Positions 38,957 through 50,592 of a DNA stretch of 64,000 nucleotides are shown one piece after another (positions within the stretch are counted from its first letter, which is position 1; each line of letters begins with the position of its first letter). Position numbers and translations under genes: made by a program. The stretch is from positions 246,680-310,679 of the forward strand of contig JABYQR010000010.1 in the NCBI GenBank assembly GCA_022592445.1. Reading direction: 5' to 3'. The notes under the pieces were generated by a model. That model ran no database searches. It saw only the letters and a program-made list of their open reading frames with translations, and had not been told where the DNA came from. Source of the stretch: Cytidiella melzeri (Eukaryota; Basidiomycota; Agaricomycetes; Polyporales; Irpicaceae).

Positions 38957-41900
38957 TTTGGGCCGCGATTCGAGCTGCGCAAGCACGCGCCCCACGTTTA
39001 CCATGTACTAATAGATTTTCCATACTCGCATCTGATGTACTAGAGACTGGTTCTGAATCCGAACATTTTCACGTACCTATCACAGTCTCAGGAGTGCGGA
39101 GATCTAAAGAAGTCGCAGCTATGATTGATAGTGGAGCCTCGACACTATTCATTCATAAAAGGTTTGTTCGAGAGCATTGTATTAGGACCCGGAAGTTGAA
39201 ACAACCCATTCCGGTGTACAACATTGATGGGACCCCAAATTGAGATGGGGCTATCAATGAGGTTGCCATTCTCAATATGAGGATAGGAGACCACGAGGAA
39301 AGGACCATTCTCACGGTCACTGATATTGGGCCGGAAGACGTGATCATAGGAATTGATCGGTTGCGGTATCACAACCCCACCATTTATTGGTACGAAGGTA
39401 TCATCAGGATGGATGGATGTCCTGATGCATGTAAGCCCAGAGAAAGGGTTGAGGAAACGAAGGAGGCTGCAACTAAGAGAACAGCTGAGCCCAAACAAAA
39501 GAAGAGGTCCCCAGAATTGCGGAAAGTTGTGGAGCAACTTCCGTACTTACCAGTGGATGCGGAGGAAGCCGAAGAAGACATTGAGGAAACCACAGAAGGT
39601 TCAGGAAGTTTAGATGGGGCCGAATTGCCAAAGTTACAGGCACAGGCCACTACTCAGCTCGGTGGAAAAGGAACTCCCCGACGCATTGTACGCACACGTC
39701 CGACACCTATGGTACAGGAAGGCAAACGCTTGTTCACTCTAGCAGGATACACATACTCTAGTGAACTAGCTGAGGTTGAGAACTGCGTTAAACCAGTCAA
39801 AACCTTTGAAGAGATGGTACCTGAACAATATCGTCAACATGCTCACATCTTCTCTGAAACGGAATCTCAACGACTTCCAGAACACAAGTTGTACGACCAT
39901 GCAATTGAGTTGATTCCGGAAGCAAAAGGATTCCATGCAAAGGTTTATCCGCTATCACACCCTGAGCAAGAAGAGCTTGATAAGTTTATCCGAGAGAACC
40001 TAGAGAAAGGGTACATTCGACCGTCGAAGTCCCCAATGGTGTCACCCTTCTTCTTTGTCAAGAAAAAGGATGGGAAGTTACACCCAGTGCAGGATTACCG
40101 GAAGTTGAACGAAGTCACTATCAAAAACAGGTACCCACTACCGTTGATCTCCAAACTCATGGACAGACTGCGAGGTGCTAAGTTCTTCACTAAGCTGGAC
40201 GTCAGATGGGGGTACAATAATGTCCGCATCAAAGAAGGCAATGAACACAAAGCTGCATTTGTCACCAATCGGGGATTATTTGAACCTACAGTCATGTTCT
40301 TTGGCCTTACCAATTCCCCGGCTACGTTCCAGAACATGATGAACGACATCTTTGCTGACCTCATTGTTGAGGGCAAGGTCACTGTTTACTTAGATGATAT
40401 TCTCATCTACTCCAAGGAGATATCCGAGCATCGTGCGGTGGTACATGAAGTTCTGAGATGACTCAGGCAACATGACCTGTTTCTTAAGCCTGAGGAATGC
40501 AAATTTGAGCGTTCAGAGACAGAGTATCTTGGTGTTATCATTGGCCACAATCAGTTACGTATGGACCCTGTCAAAGTAAAGGCAGTGGCTGAATGGCCTG
40601 TACCACAAAACGTCTCCGATATCCGCCAGTTTCGAGGGTTTGCAAACTTCTACCGGAGATTCATCAAGGACTTCGGAAAGATATGTAAGCCCCTAGATCG
40701 TCTTACGGGCAAGGTCCCTTGGAAATGGGGCTCTGAAGAGCAGTCAGCGTTTGATGAACTCCACCGACAATTTGTGAAAGCGCCGGTATTGGCAATGTGG
40801 AGTTTTGATAGACCCACACGTTTAGAAACGGACGCATCCGGATATGCAATGGGAGGGGTATTGGAGCAACAAGCCGAAGACGGCACGTGGCATCCAGTAG
40901 CCTATTGGTCTGAAGGCATGACTGAGACCGAACAGAACTATGAAATATACGACCGTGAACTCATGGCAATTGTACGAGCTCTTGAAGACTGGCGTCATTA
41001 CCTGGAAGGACTACCAGAGAAATTTCCCATTTTCTCTGACCACAAGAATCTCGAGTACTGGAAGACAGCTCGTAACTTGACACGTCGTCAAGCACGCTGG
41101 TTGTTGTTCCTCTCACGCTTTAACTTCGAGATCATTCCAAAGCCTGGGAAATCTATGGGAAAGTCGGATTCCATGTCACGGTTGGGTCAACATGAGGTCA
41201 AAGATGAAGAAGACAATCTATCCCGAGTAGTCTTAGCACCCAGGTCTTTCAAGCTGCTGCATCTCAACGTGGACAGGCTAGTGTACAACCAGACCGAGAC
41301 CTGTTGAAACGTATCCGTGAATGTTCTCTTCGAGAGACCGAGGTGGCAGAAGCACTTGCCAAAGTCAAGAAACTCGGACCTCGTCTTCTCAGCCGCGGAC
41401 TCGAAGAGTGGAACGTGGAGAATGGACTGTTGCTGTTCCGGGGAAAGTTTATGTCCTAAAATGACGAGATCCAAAAGAAACTAGTTTGGAGACACCATGA
41501 CTTGCCCGCTGCCGGACATCCAGGCAGGTACAAAACCATGGAATTACTATCTCGGAACTACTGGTGGCCTAGCATGACATGCTTTGTCAATGACTACGTA
41601 GACACGTGTGACACCTGTCAAAGAACCAAGACGTACCCTGCTCCACCACGCGGTCCGCTCAATCCGCTGGATCCGCCCAATGCTCCGTGGGAAAGCGTCA
41701 CCACAGACTTTATTGTCAAGCTGCCGCCATGTAAAGGATACAATCCATCACGGTTGCAGTTGACCGAACAACAGCGCAGGTACATTGTTACCCATCACGG
41801 GAAAGCATGAAAACTCCCGACACGTGCAGGATTATATTGCAAATGTGTTCCACTCCATGGCGTACCTCGTCAGATGATCTCAGACTGCGGATCAGTGTTT

Positions 41901-42778
41901 GCATCCAAGTTCCTTCGTGCTATCTACGATGCACTCGGAGTAAAGTCGTCCATGTCCACCGCGTATCACCCTCAGACAGACGGTAAAACAGAACGTATGA
42001 ACCAAGAGATAGAACAGTATCTCCGAGTATTCTGTTCCTTCCGACAGGATGACTGGGTAGACTGGTTGCCAATTGCGGAGTTTGCGCTCAATAGCGAGTA
42101 CACTCGTCCACCGGAAAGGCTCCCTTCAAACTGATCTATGGGTATCTACCAGAGTTCCAGGTGCCTTTGAATCCGGTATCAAACGTTCCTGCAGCAGACG
42201 AACGTCTTCGAGCACTCTGAGAAGCCCAAGAAGATGCCAAAGCTGGCCTCAACCAAGGCAGAACACATGAAGCGATTCTATGACCACGGAGTTACAAAGG
42301 CTCTGCAGTTTAAAGTCAGTGATAAGGTTTACGTGGAGCGCGAGAAGCATCCAAAGGAACAGCCGGTGGCAAAACTAGCACCGAAACGAGATGGACCTTA
42401 TGAAGTCTTGGAAAAGATTGGGGACCTGAATTATCGGGTCAAACTCACCATTCGAGACAAGCAACCCCAGTGTTCCATGTAGATAGGCTACGGCCGGCCA
42501 AAACGGCAAGTTTGGTCCCTAACCGGGAATTTCCTGAACCGGAGCCGATTGTGGTTGACGAAGAAGAGGAGTACGAAGTAGAACAGATCCTTGAGTCTAG
42601 GATCTTTGGGCGGAAGAAAGAGTTTCAGTACCGTGTCAAGTGGAAAGGATACCCAGAATCAGAAAATTCCTGGGAACCAGCATCCAACATCACTCATGCC
42701 GATGAAGCCGTAAAAGATTTCCACAGACACACCCAGGAGCTCAACGACCAATTGCTGCATCTCTTTTCTTGGCGATGA
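38954..42778 (+). pseudogene. GypA Pol: protease, RT, RNase H, integrase, chromodomain
   Basis: Protease AMIDSGASTLFIHK near 39120; stop at 39241; RT from about 39880 with SPFFFVKKKDGK, KLDVRWGYNN and VYLDDILIYS (active site intact); stop at 40459 where Arg is expected; RNase H near 40800-41060 with LETDASGYAMGG and NYEIYDRELMAIV; a frame change near 41300; stop at 41458; integrase HHCC (41495-41625); a decayed stretch near 41760-41870; core motifs ISDCGSVF (normally SDRG) and QTDGKTERMNQ; C-terminal chromodomain 42570-42730 (EVEQILESR, RVKWKGYPESENSWEP). Chromodomains guide insertion to modified histones. Multiple lesions, not functional. Confidence 0.92.
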
Positions 42779-42892
42779 ATTTCCGACCAATCAACAAGAA
42801 TTTTGAGAAACTACCTTCAGAAACTCTACGACGAGTATCCTTGTGGGAAGATGGAAAAGACTCAACTCCTGCCTTCCGGAGAAAAGGCCTTT

Positions 42893-42905
42893 AGGAGGGG
42901 GGTAA
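42893..42905 (+). other. GypA polypurine tract
   Basis: AGGAGGGGGGTAA directly before the 3' LTR; expected plus-strand primer. Confidence 0.75.
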
Positions 42906-43390
42906 TGTCACGAACATGCATACTTTTTCCTTTCTTTTCCTTTTATTTTCCTTATCTTATCTTATCGATGGTACATGGCTACTGCATGTGATCAAGTGCA
43001 TGTGACAGACTGGTCACATGATCATAGAAGGTGCTGGAACATTGTGGAACATTGCACCATAGCACACCATACGTTCCCACGGCAGTGTTAGGAGTACAGA
43101 CCCGGTACCAGGGGTCCTTGTCTGAGATGTATATAAACCTACCCTGTAGCTCCCTAAAGACCTCAGATTCTACCTCCTGGTCTTTAGGTGACGTCCACCT
43201 TGTACTAGTCTATCACTGCACTAATATATCCTGGTCTTTAGCTCACTGTCAGCTGATCCTCGTCGTTGTGTCTCCACTTCTCCTCATCATCCTTTCCCTT
43301 GTCGTCATCGTCCACGCGAGTTCGCTCATTGTTCCTTCATCCCCGTCGTCACTTCCTCGCTCTTCATAGAGTTTGGTTGTGCTCTTGACA
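42906..43390 (+). repeat. GypA 3' LTR
   Basis: 485 bp; lacks a 13-base repeat unit present in the 5' LTR (ATTGTAGAAC-type duplication near 36320) plus single-base differences. Confidence 0.94.
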
Positions 43391-43615
43391 CTATGCTACT
43401 AGAACACAGTGTACATATATGTGCAGTATTCTAAAGTGCTATACTACTTAGTCTACACAACCATATCTGTGCGTCTCAGCTAATGTGATGGTTACTACTG
43501 GAGTTACCATATACAGCTGCATAATCCCTTATCAAGACTGTGGGAACTCTGCTACCTTGAAGCGTTCTTGTAACAAGGTGTGGGAAACTACATATTATAT
43601 TATATAGTTTTAACA

Positions 43616-45791
43616 CTCCCACTTAACCGTTACATTAGTGAGTGTTTAGATCAATTGACCTAATCTCCCACTGAAGTATGATTGCTTCGAAATGCCAATG
43701 ACTTTGTCATGATATCAGCAATTTGTTCTTCAGTTGGAACTGCATATAGTTTGGCATTCTTATTTTTGACAAACTCTCTAACATAATGATATTGAATGTC
43801 AATATGCTTTGAGCGTGACTCTATCTTTGGATTCTTGATGAAATAAATAGCACCATGATTATCACAGCATAGAATGGTAGGCTCCTGCTGACTTAAATGC
43901 AATTCTTTGAGCATGGTATGCAACCAAGTACATTGCTTGGAAGTTTCGCACAAGGCCATGTATTCTGATTCCATTGATGATAGAGCAACGGTTTTCTGCT
44001 TTTTAGAAGTCCAGGAAATTGCTCCTTCAGCCAATAGAAATACATATCCTGTTGTCAAATGTCTATTGTCTTTATTCTCAGCCCAGTCTGCATCCAAAGA
44101 AACCAATAATACCAGCATTACTTGATCCATTATACTTGATCGCATAGGACTGCGTTCCAAGCAAATATTTCAGTATATATTTAGCTGATTTGTAATGGTG
44201 GTCAGTTGGATTTGACATGGACTGTGAAAGATGTATGACTGCATATGAAATGTCTGGTCTAGTACCAATCATAACATATATAAGCGTGCCAATCAACGCT
44301 TGATACTGTCTCAGTAAACCAGAATCTGCTTTGTGGTCAGAGTCTGCCTTCTGTAGTACAGCATCTGAAGGTAATGGTGTCTGAGCAGGATTAGCATTTG
44401 CCATATTGAATTGTTTCAAAGCCTCTTGAATATACAACTCTTGGTCAAGTAGAATTGTTTTAGCTTTACAATCTCTCTGCACACACATGCCTAGAATAAG
44501 CTTAGCTTCTTCTAAGTCACGCATCTCATATTGGTCCATGAGATTTTTCTTAAGTGCAGACATAGCAAGTTTAATATTTCCTATCGGAAATATATCATCA
44601 ACATATAGGATGAGAATTAAATTCCCCCCTTGTTGCCAATACACGTAAAACCAGCATCTGAATGAATCTGGTCGAAGCCTCATTCTATCAGAGTGTTGAG
44701 AATTTTGATATTCCGTGTTTGTGAAGCTTGTTTAAGTCCATAAATGGCTTTCTCAAGCAAACAAACATGGTTCTCCATTTCCTTCTCCACAAAACCTTCT
44801 GGTTGTTCCATATAGATTTCTTCGTCCAGTTTGCCGTAAAGGAAAGTTGTCTTCACATCCAATGCCTTGATTTCCCAATCTTCAAGTGCAGCTATAGCTA
44901 GTAGCATGCGTCTGGATTCAAAACGTGCAACTGGTGAGAAAGTTTCTTCATAATCAATTCCTTCAACTTGGGAGAATCCTTTTGCAACAAGACGCGCTTT
45001 ATATCTACCATCAGACTTCATGGTGAAGACCCATTTACATTTCACAATTCTGCGTGATGCGTCTGGTTGTTGTACAAGCACCCAAGTTTTATTCTTCATT
45101 TGAGAATCAGTTTTGTCTTGTGCAGCAGCAAACCATTGATCCTGATCATCTCTTTTCATTGCCTGCTTCCATGTCTGTGGATATTCATTGATTGAATAAG
45201 CAGTGATTGAATTAAGAGTCTCGTCATCAGACTCTTGATCAGTACATGGACGTATGCACAACATCCAAATACACAAAGCTTTGAGATATCTGGTTTTATG
45301 CCCAGAAAACTCTCTATAGGTGTCTGCCGATTTAATCGTACATTAGGTAGACAGTTATTTGAATATACTGCTGCTTCGCAAGTAAGCTTCCAGAAACCAT
45401 TTGATAACGCAGCTTGCTGACACAATGCTTTGGCTTTATATTTTATGGTCTGTTGCCATTGCTCAGCTCTACCATTTTGTTGTGGAGTATACGGTACAGA
45501 CATTTGTAATTCTATTCCGTGTTCCTTCAGATAATCCTTGAACTCATTATTAATGAACTTTGTTCTGCCATCACATCTGAACTTCTTCATCTTCTTTCCT
45601 GTTTGGTTTTCGGCCCATGACTTGTAATCTGGTGAACACTTCATCTTTGTGCTTGAGATAATAGAGCATCCCATGACTAGAAGCATCATCAAGACAAGTC
45701 ATACTGTACTTGTAACCATCAATATAAGTTGTAGAATATTCAATGAGATTGGAATGAGTTAATTCAAGGACTTCTGTAGCTCTCGACATAG
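43616..45791 (-). pseudogene. CopD Pol: integrase, RT, RNase H (5' part lost)
   Basis: Minus-strand copia pol in overlapping frames. Integrase begins SRATEVLELTHSNLIEY at 45789 and keeps the segment CopA has lost (PQQNGRAEQWQQ, FGCCAYVHV), although the second core motif reads FRCDGRTK. RT (45100-44300) resembles CopA closely (KCKWVFTMKSDGRYKARLV, LILYVDDIFPIGN); RNase H with SDADWAENKD-type sequence near 44090 ends at 43660. Frameshifts near 45250, 44680 and 44090. Gag and protease are absent: the LINE poly-A tail abuts at 45792. CopD is a CopA relative. Confidence 0.88.
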
Positions 45792-46315
45792 TTTTTTTTT
45801 TTTTTTGACTTCCTTGTTTATTGTCCTTGAGGCCTACGGCCTATGGTAGACACTACCCCGTTCTCGTACATGTACTTTACTGTCTATCAAATTACTTACT
45901 ATGACAAATGTGCTGGGGGAACCGGGGTTCGCCATGCGTGCTGTAAGGGAAAATGCGGGCAGGTATTTAATTAGTGTAATATAATGTTTGAAGAGAGAGG
46001 GAAAAGCAGCGACGTGAGAGGCTCTGCCATCTCGACAATGATAGGAACTGGGATCTAAACCTGTACCCTTTGGTGGACGATGGTCCCCTGGGCAATCTGC
46101 CTCTAGCTGTACAGGGAGCCGGTTAGCGGTTTCCTGCCTCCTGTCAAAACTCCTCCAATTCCTGAGCTTCGCGTCCCGCGCAGTATGCAAGAAGTGAAAG
46201 TGGTACTCCTACTGCTTATGTAGCTACTGTTTTGGTCTCGATGTGCGCGTGTTTAGGATCTGTCGTAGACGGAGCGGTCAGTGTGGGTCAAGAAGGAGTT
46301 GCTAGGTACTTCGGT

Positions 46316-47257
46316 TATCTATTGCCTGTCTTGTCTTTGTAGCCACGGGTTGTCTTGAGTGATGCTGGTCTCCAGTATCGTCATGTCTCCTAATGTACGA
46401 GTGAAGCGGTGCGTAGCGTAGATGTAACGGAACAGTGGTTTCATTGCCGCTTGAATGCTGAGGAGGCTGGGTAATGAACGGCTGGCTCGTCCTCCGATTT
46501 CTTGGGCGAGTGCATTTCTCTCTCTCCTGTATGTCGGGCACTGTGTGAGGTAATGTTGGACTGTTTTGGGGGCTGAACCACAGGAGGGACAGGTTGTGCT
46601 GGGTGCACGCTAGATTCTGTGTAGATGGGCGAGGAGTGGGGCATGTCCTGTGCGGAGCTGCACGAGTAGGGCAGTGTGTCGTCGTGGCATCCGTTCTGTC
46701 AGCTTCTGGAATTTTGGTGAGGGCAGGCTGTTGTCAATCTTGGTCATACAGTTGTATTGTTTTGATGTCCTCCAGCTGTCAGCTGTGTCTGCTTTCTGTC
46801 TCGCTGCATGTACTTGTCGGAGTTTGGACGCGCTGTGCGGCAGTGGTGTTCTAAGGCTTCTGGGGAGTAGTGCTGAGGCTGAGGGAGTATTTCCTGCTAC
46901 TTTCTTTGCTTGTTCGTCTACTTTTTTGTTTCTGTCAATGCCGATGTGTCCTGGTACCCATCTCAGTGTGAGTCTCATCTGGGGGTGGCGGTCTATGAGT
47001 TTTTGCAGTGAGGAGTGGAACAGGTTGAGTAGGTAGTGCGCTGGGCCTGATGCTCGTGACTTGGCTGCTAGGATGGCGGCTTTGTTGTTTAAGGCGAGGA
47101 AGACTGGGCCTACAATTGGGGATCTGATGGTTCTCAGGAGCTCCAGTCCTAGTAGCATGCTGACAAGTTCCGACTCGTATACCGTGTGCTCGTCCGAAAA
47201 GCCTAGGTAGGCTCGCCGTGTTTTCCGCGTCAATTTCCTTGGACCCTGTGTGTCCAT
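46316..47257 (-). pseudogene. LINE RNase H and C-terminal CCHC-like motif
   Basis: 47257-46610 shows RNase H: ESELVSMLLGLELLRTI, LALNNKAAILAAKS (one catalytic acidic position reads Asn), and TLRWVPGHIGIDRNKKVDEQ. A frame change near 46600 leads into CPSCGSAPKTVQHYLTQC, a zinc-binding motif common at LINE ORF2 ends, then a stop near 46316. RNase H would remove the RNA strand during copying. Degenerate. Confidence 0.82.
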
Positions 47258-47397
47258 GAATGCTGCGGCTCCTACACCTCCGTCGACGTCCGATCCGTCT
47301 GAGTAAATGTGGTACTTAGCTTGTATTCACCATGCTTTGTCGTCTCTCTTCTCGCCGTCTCCTTGACTTCATTTATCTTGGTTTTGTGTTTTGGTCT

Positions 47398-48949
47398 TCA
47401 TTGTGGGGGGAATCTGGCCAGGGTAATTGTTTCTGTGCTAGAGGGGTCAAGGTGAAAGGTGTGCATCAGTTCGTGTAGGGCTGAACGGTGTCGCTTAACA
47501 TAGGTGCGTTTCTCTCGTTTGATATACATCCCAAGCAGGTGAGTCTTGGGGAGCATGCAGAGTTGTACGGCTGAGTGTTGGCAGATGTTATCGACAATGG
47601 TGCTTAGTGATGGGAGATTGGCGTGGACTTCCATGATATCGGTGGCTGTGGTCCTCATCGCTCCTGTGATCATAATTGCTGCTTGCTGGTGTACGGTGGC
47701 TAGTCTCTTGATGTGACCGGCTGATCCCTTTGCTGGTCTGCCCATGCGGGTGTGTCTGGGGGTGAGAAACACGTCAGCTGTGTACAGCATGCCAGGAATG
47801 GCTATGCTCAGGTAAAGTTTCTTGGCTATTGTCAAGGTGATGCCCTTCTTCAACCCGCACATGCAGCAGAACAGTGCGATCCATTGTTGTCCTTTGCCAG
47901 TGGCTCTGATTACCTGTTCTGCCCATCGGAGCTGGTGGTCGATCTGCAGTCCCAGGAAAAGGTGTGATTTGGAGGTGTGGATGGTGTGGCGTCCGGGTCC
48001 GAGGTCCAGTGCTGGTCTGAGGTCCTGGAGGTTGCGCTTGCAGTTGAGAAGGCCAAACTTTTCCAGCGAGAATCTTGTGTTGTACGTCTCTGCCCAGTGG
48101 AAGGTGCCGTCTGGTCTCACCATGTGGTCCCGCAGCTTGTCATGTGTTTTGGTGAAGTTCGCGCCCACTGCAATTACGGCGATGTTGTCACTGTTACCTG
48201 TAGCGTATATGCCTTTGTCCCGGTCCGCACAGCTTAGGGCTCCTGAGTTGTAGCACTGGTAAGAGATGACTGATGTCAGGCATCCTTGGTCCAGTCCGCC
48301 GTGTATGTCGTGTGCCTCTGACTGGTAGTCGTCGAAACAGAGGACGACTTTCTGTCCGGTCATTTTCCTATCCATCCAGTCTGTGGCTTCCTTTGGGAAT
48401 CCAAGGTTGCGCATGTCGTGGAAGAGTTGTGCTGGGGTGACGCTGGGAAAGGCGGCTTTGTTGTCCAGGAACAGAATTGAGGCGACTTGCCCTTTCCTCC
48501 ATGTGGCCTTCACTATGGATGTAACGTAGTGGAACGAGTCTGTGGTTGTACGTCCTGGGCAGCCCAGGAAGTGGTTGTTGGAGATCAGTGCGAGTCGTTC
48601 AGATTGGATGGTGAGTATCCGTGTTACGCATGCTCCGAGTATCTTGGCTATGCAGGGTAGGAGGGCAATGGGGCAGTTTGCATTTGCTAGCGTGTAGTCC
48701 TTCTTGCCTGATTTGTGTAGCACCACCGTTTTTGAGGTCTTCCAGGTGTTGGGGTAGAGTTTGAGAAGGAACGTGGCCTCAAAAAGCCGGTGTAGGTACG
48801 GGAGAAGCTGCTCACTGCAAGTCATGTATACCTTGTTTGGGAGGTCGTCTATGCCTGCGGCTTTGTACCGTTTCAGAGTTTTGATAACTTCACTCACCAG
48901 ATCCTTTGTGATTGCCCCAAATTTGAAGGCCTGGGCTGGGTATACAATC
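47398..48949 (-). pseudogene. LINE reverse transcriptase
   Basis: RT reads from the 5' junction: KAAGIDDLPNKVY, NTWKTSKTVVLHKSGKKDY, CPIALLPCIAKILG, ILFLDNKAAFPSV (motif A, Asp kept), GLDQGCLTSVISYQ (motif B), then TGNSDNIAVIA, where the usual F/Y-x-D-D is replaced. Catalysis is therefore unlikely. A thumb-like region follows (FLGLQIDHQLRW). The endonuclease and any ORF1 are missing. The open frame continues a few codons into CopB3 sequence by chance. Confidence 0.85.
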
Positions 48950-48950
48950 C

Positions 48951-50312
48951 TCTCAGCGTGATGGTATTGATTACTATGCAAATGACTTGTTCGCTCCAGT
49001 CGCGCGTATGAGTTCTATGCGACTCATACTTACACTTGCGGCTTCACTACACTTTGAGATTAACCAACTCAATGTTAAGTCCGCTTACTTATACGGTAAG
49101 ATTAACGATGACAAAGATCTTTATCTTTGTCCGCCGCCTGGCGACTTACTGCCCAACTTGCCTAAGGGCTGGGTACTTAAACTACGCAAAACTATCTATG
49201 GCCTCAAACAAGCCGGACGTCGCTGGTACAAGGTACTATGTGATATACTTTTCCAACTTGGACTCAAGCGTTCAGACTATGATAACGCCGTCTTCTACCT
49301 TTACAGGGGAGACAAACTAATACTTATACTCGCTGTTCATGTCAACGATATTACTCTCTGTACTATTACTTCTGTCGTTGCTGAACAATTCGAGATAGCA
49401 CTTAGACAGCATGTCAAGGTAACAAACAGTGGCACTATCCACTGGATGCTTGGCATGGAGATTGATTACAACAAAGCCTCTGGTGTTGTTAAGCTTCGTC
49501 AACGCGATTATATCCAAACTATACTCAAACAAAATAACTTTGACCATGATCATACACGCCGTACGCCTATGATACACGAGCACAACTTAGCCCCCCGTGA
49601 CTCCAAAGAACCTCGTCAGGACGCTGACGCTATTAAACAATACATGTCTTTAGTCGGTGGTTTACAATATGTCGCTGACTGTACTCGACCAGACGTTGCA
49701 TACTGCACTGGTCAACTTGCACAACACTTAGCTGACCCTTCTAAGAAACACTTCGCTGCAGCTAAACAGTGTTACCTATACTTGAAGGGAATGTGCAATT
49801 ACTGGCTTGTCCTAGGAAACCAAGCAACTACTACTAATATTTCACTTGTCGGATACGCTGATTCTGACAGTATGACTACATACGGCAATAAACCAATAAT
49901 GGGCTACACCTTCACATACAATGACTCGCTTATCTCTTGGTCAAGTAAGTGTGGCTCACTAGTAACACTATCGGTCACCAAAGCCGAATTATACGCCTTA
50001 GCGCATGCGTCAACTGAGGCTATATATCTAAAAGCACTCATTGACGAACTACTGAACTTTACTATGGATCCTGTCAAAATGTATACTGACAGTGCATCAA
50101 CTATTGCCATTGTTAGCTCACCCAACAAGCAACATTTGCAACAAACTAAACACTTTGAAATTTGTAAGAATTTCATCAGTGATTGTGTACTCAAGAAGTA
50201 TATAACTATTCATCACATATCTTCTAACGATCAACGTGCTGATACACTTACTAAAGCACTACCTCTCGAAAAACTCAAGCACTTCAATGAACTACTTCAT
50301 ATTTGTGCTTGA
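48951..50312 (+). pseudogene. CopB3 RT and RNase H
   Basis: Open from the junction to TGA 50310; the first in-frame ATG is 49008. RT with KSAYLYGKINDDKDLYL, IYGLKQAGRRWYKVL and VHVNDITL (Asp to Asn in the active site), then RNase H and QRADTLTKALP. It has the bases CopB1 lost at its A-run. The segment about 49143-50120 matches CopB1 with very few differences, while sequences before and after (including LTR) differ clearly. Confidence 0.9.
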
Positions 50313-50319
50313 AGGGGAG

Positions 50320-50489
50320 TGTTTGACTATATTAATTAGAAGCTTAGCGTACTAGCGCCGTTGTTACCATATATAAGACTTACTCTGATCAATGCAACGC
50401 CACGCACTTTTGATCCCCAACTCCCACTGTGTGATCCCTCTCAGTCTTGCTCTCTCAACGCTCTCCTCTACTTTCATAGCCTTCTAACA
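50320..50489 (+). repeat. CopB3 3' LTR (170 bp)
   Basis: Preceded by GAAGGGGAG. More diverged from the CopB1 and CopB2 LTRs than its coding region is. Confidence 0.93.
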
Positions 50490-50592
50490 GTTGTCGCAGT
50501 CGTGAAGTTCTGCTCACACTTCCAGTAGTTTAAATGCAACTCCCATTGTCATTACCCACCACAATCTTTTAATTATCATCTCTTTCTATCAT

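Larger units (their letters stand above)
36173..43390 (+). mobile_element. Chromodomain Ty3/gypsy retrotransposon GypA (Tf1/sushi-like), full length but decayed
   Basis: 7,218 bp with LTRs 36173-36670 (498 bp) and 42906-43390 (485 bp; differences are mainly short indels), TSD CTATG (36168-36172 and 43391-43395), a self-primer-type PBS, gag, a -1 frameshift site, then protease-RT-RNase H-integrase-chromodomain. The order RT before integrase and the chromodomain mark it as a chromovirus. Several in-frame stops and frameshifts make it non-autonomous. It sits inside the CopD LTR. Confidence 0.96.
35081..43615 (-). repeat. CopD 3' LTR (LTR-D2), split by LTR-H and GypA
   Basis: The LTR is in three pieces, 35081-35216, 35979-36172 and 43396-43615, that line up with LTR-D1 once the two insertions and their TSDs are removed. 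Inner edge TGTTAAAAC (minus) is preceded by AAGTGGGAG, the same polypurine tract as CopA. Three ATGACTCAT sites lie at 36010, 36030 and 36087. Confidence 0.88.
45792..48949 (-). mobile_element. LINE (Tad-like non-LTR retrotransposon), 5'-truncated
   Basis: Minus strand: RT, then RNase H, then a C-terminal zinc motif, a 3' untranslated region of about 500 bases and a 15-A tail (T-run 45792-45806). Downstream flank is CopD, upstream flank is CopB3, so no TSD can be matched and the site is rearranged. RNase H after RT is typical of Tad/I-type LINEs in fungi. Family placement is inferred. Confidence 0.85.
48950..50489 (+). mobile_element. CopB3, 5'-truncated copia copy
   Basis: Begins inside RT (TCTCAGCGTGATGG) at the LINE junction and runs to a 170-bp 3' LTR (50320-50489). 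Upstream parts and 5' LTR are absent. The 3' flank GTTGT (50490-50494) is one expected TSD copy. Confidence 0.93.
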
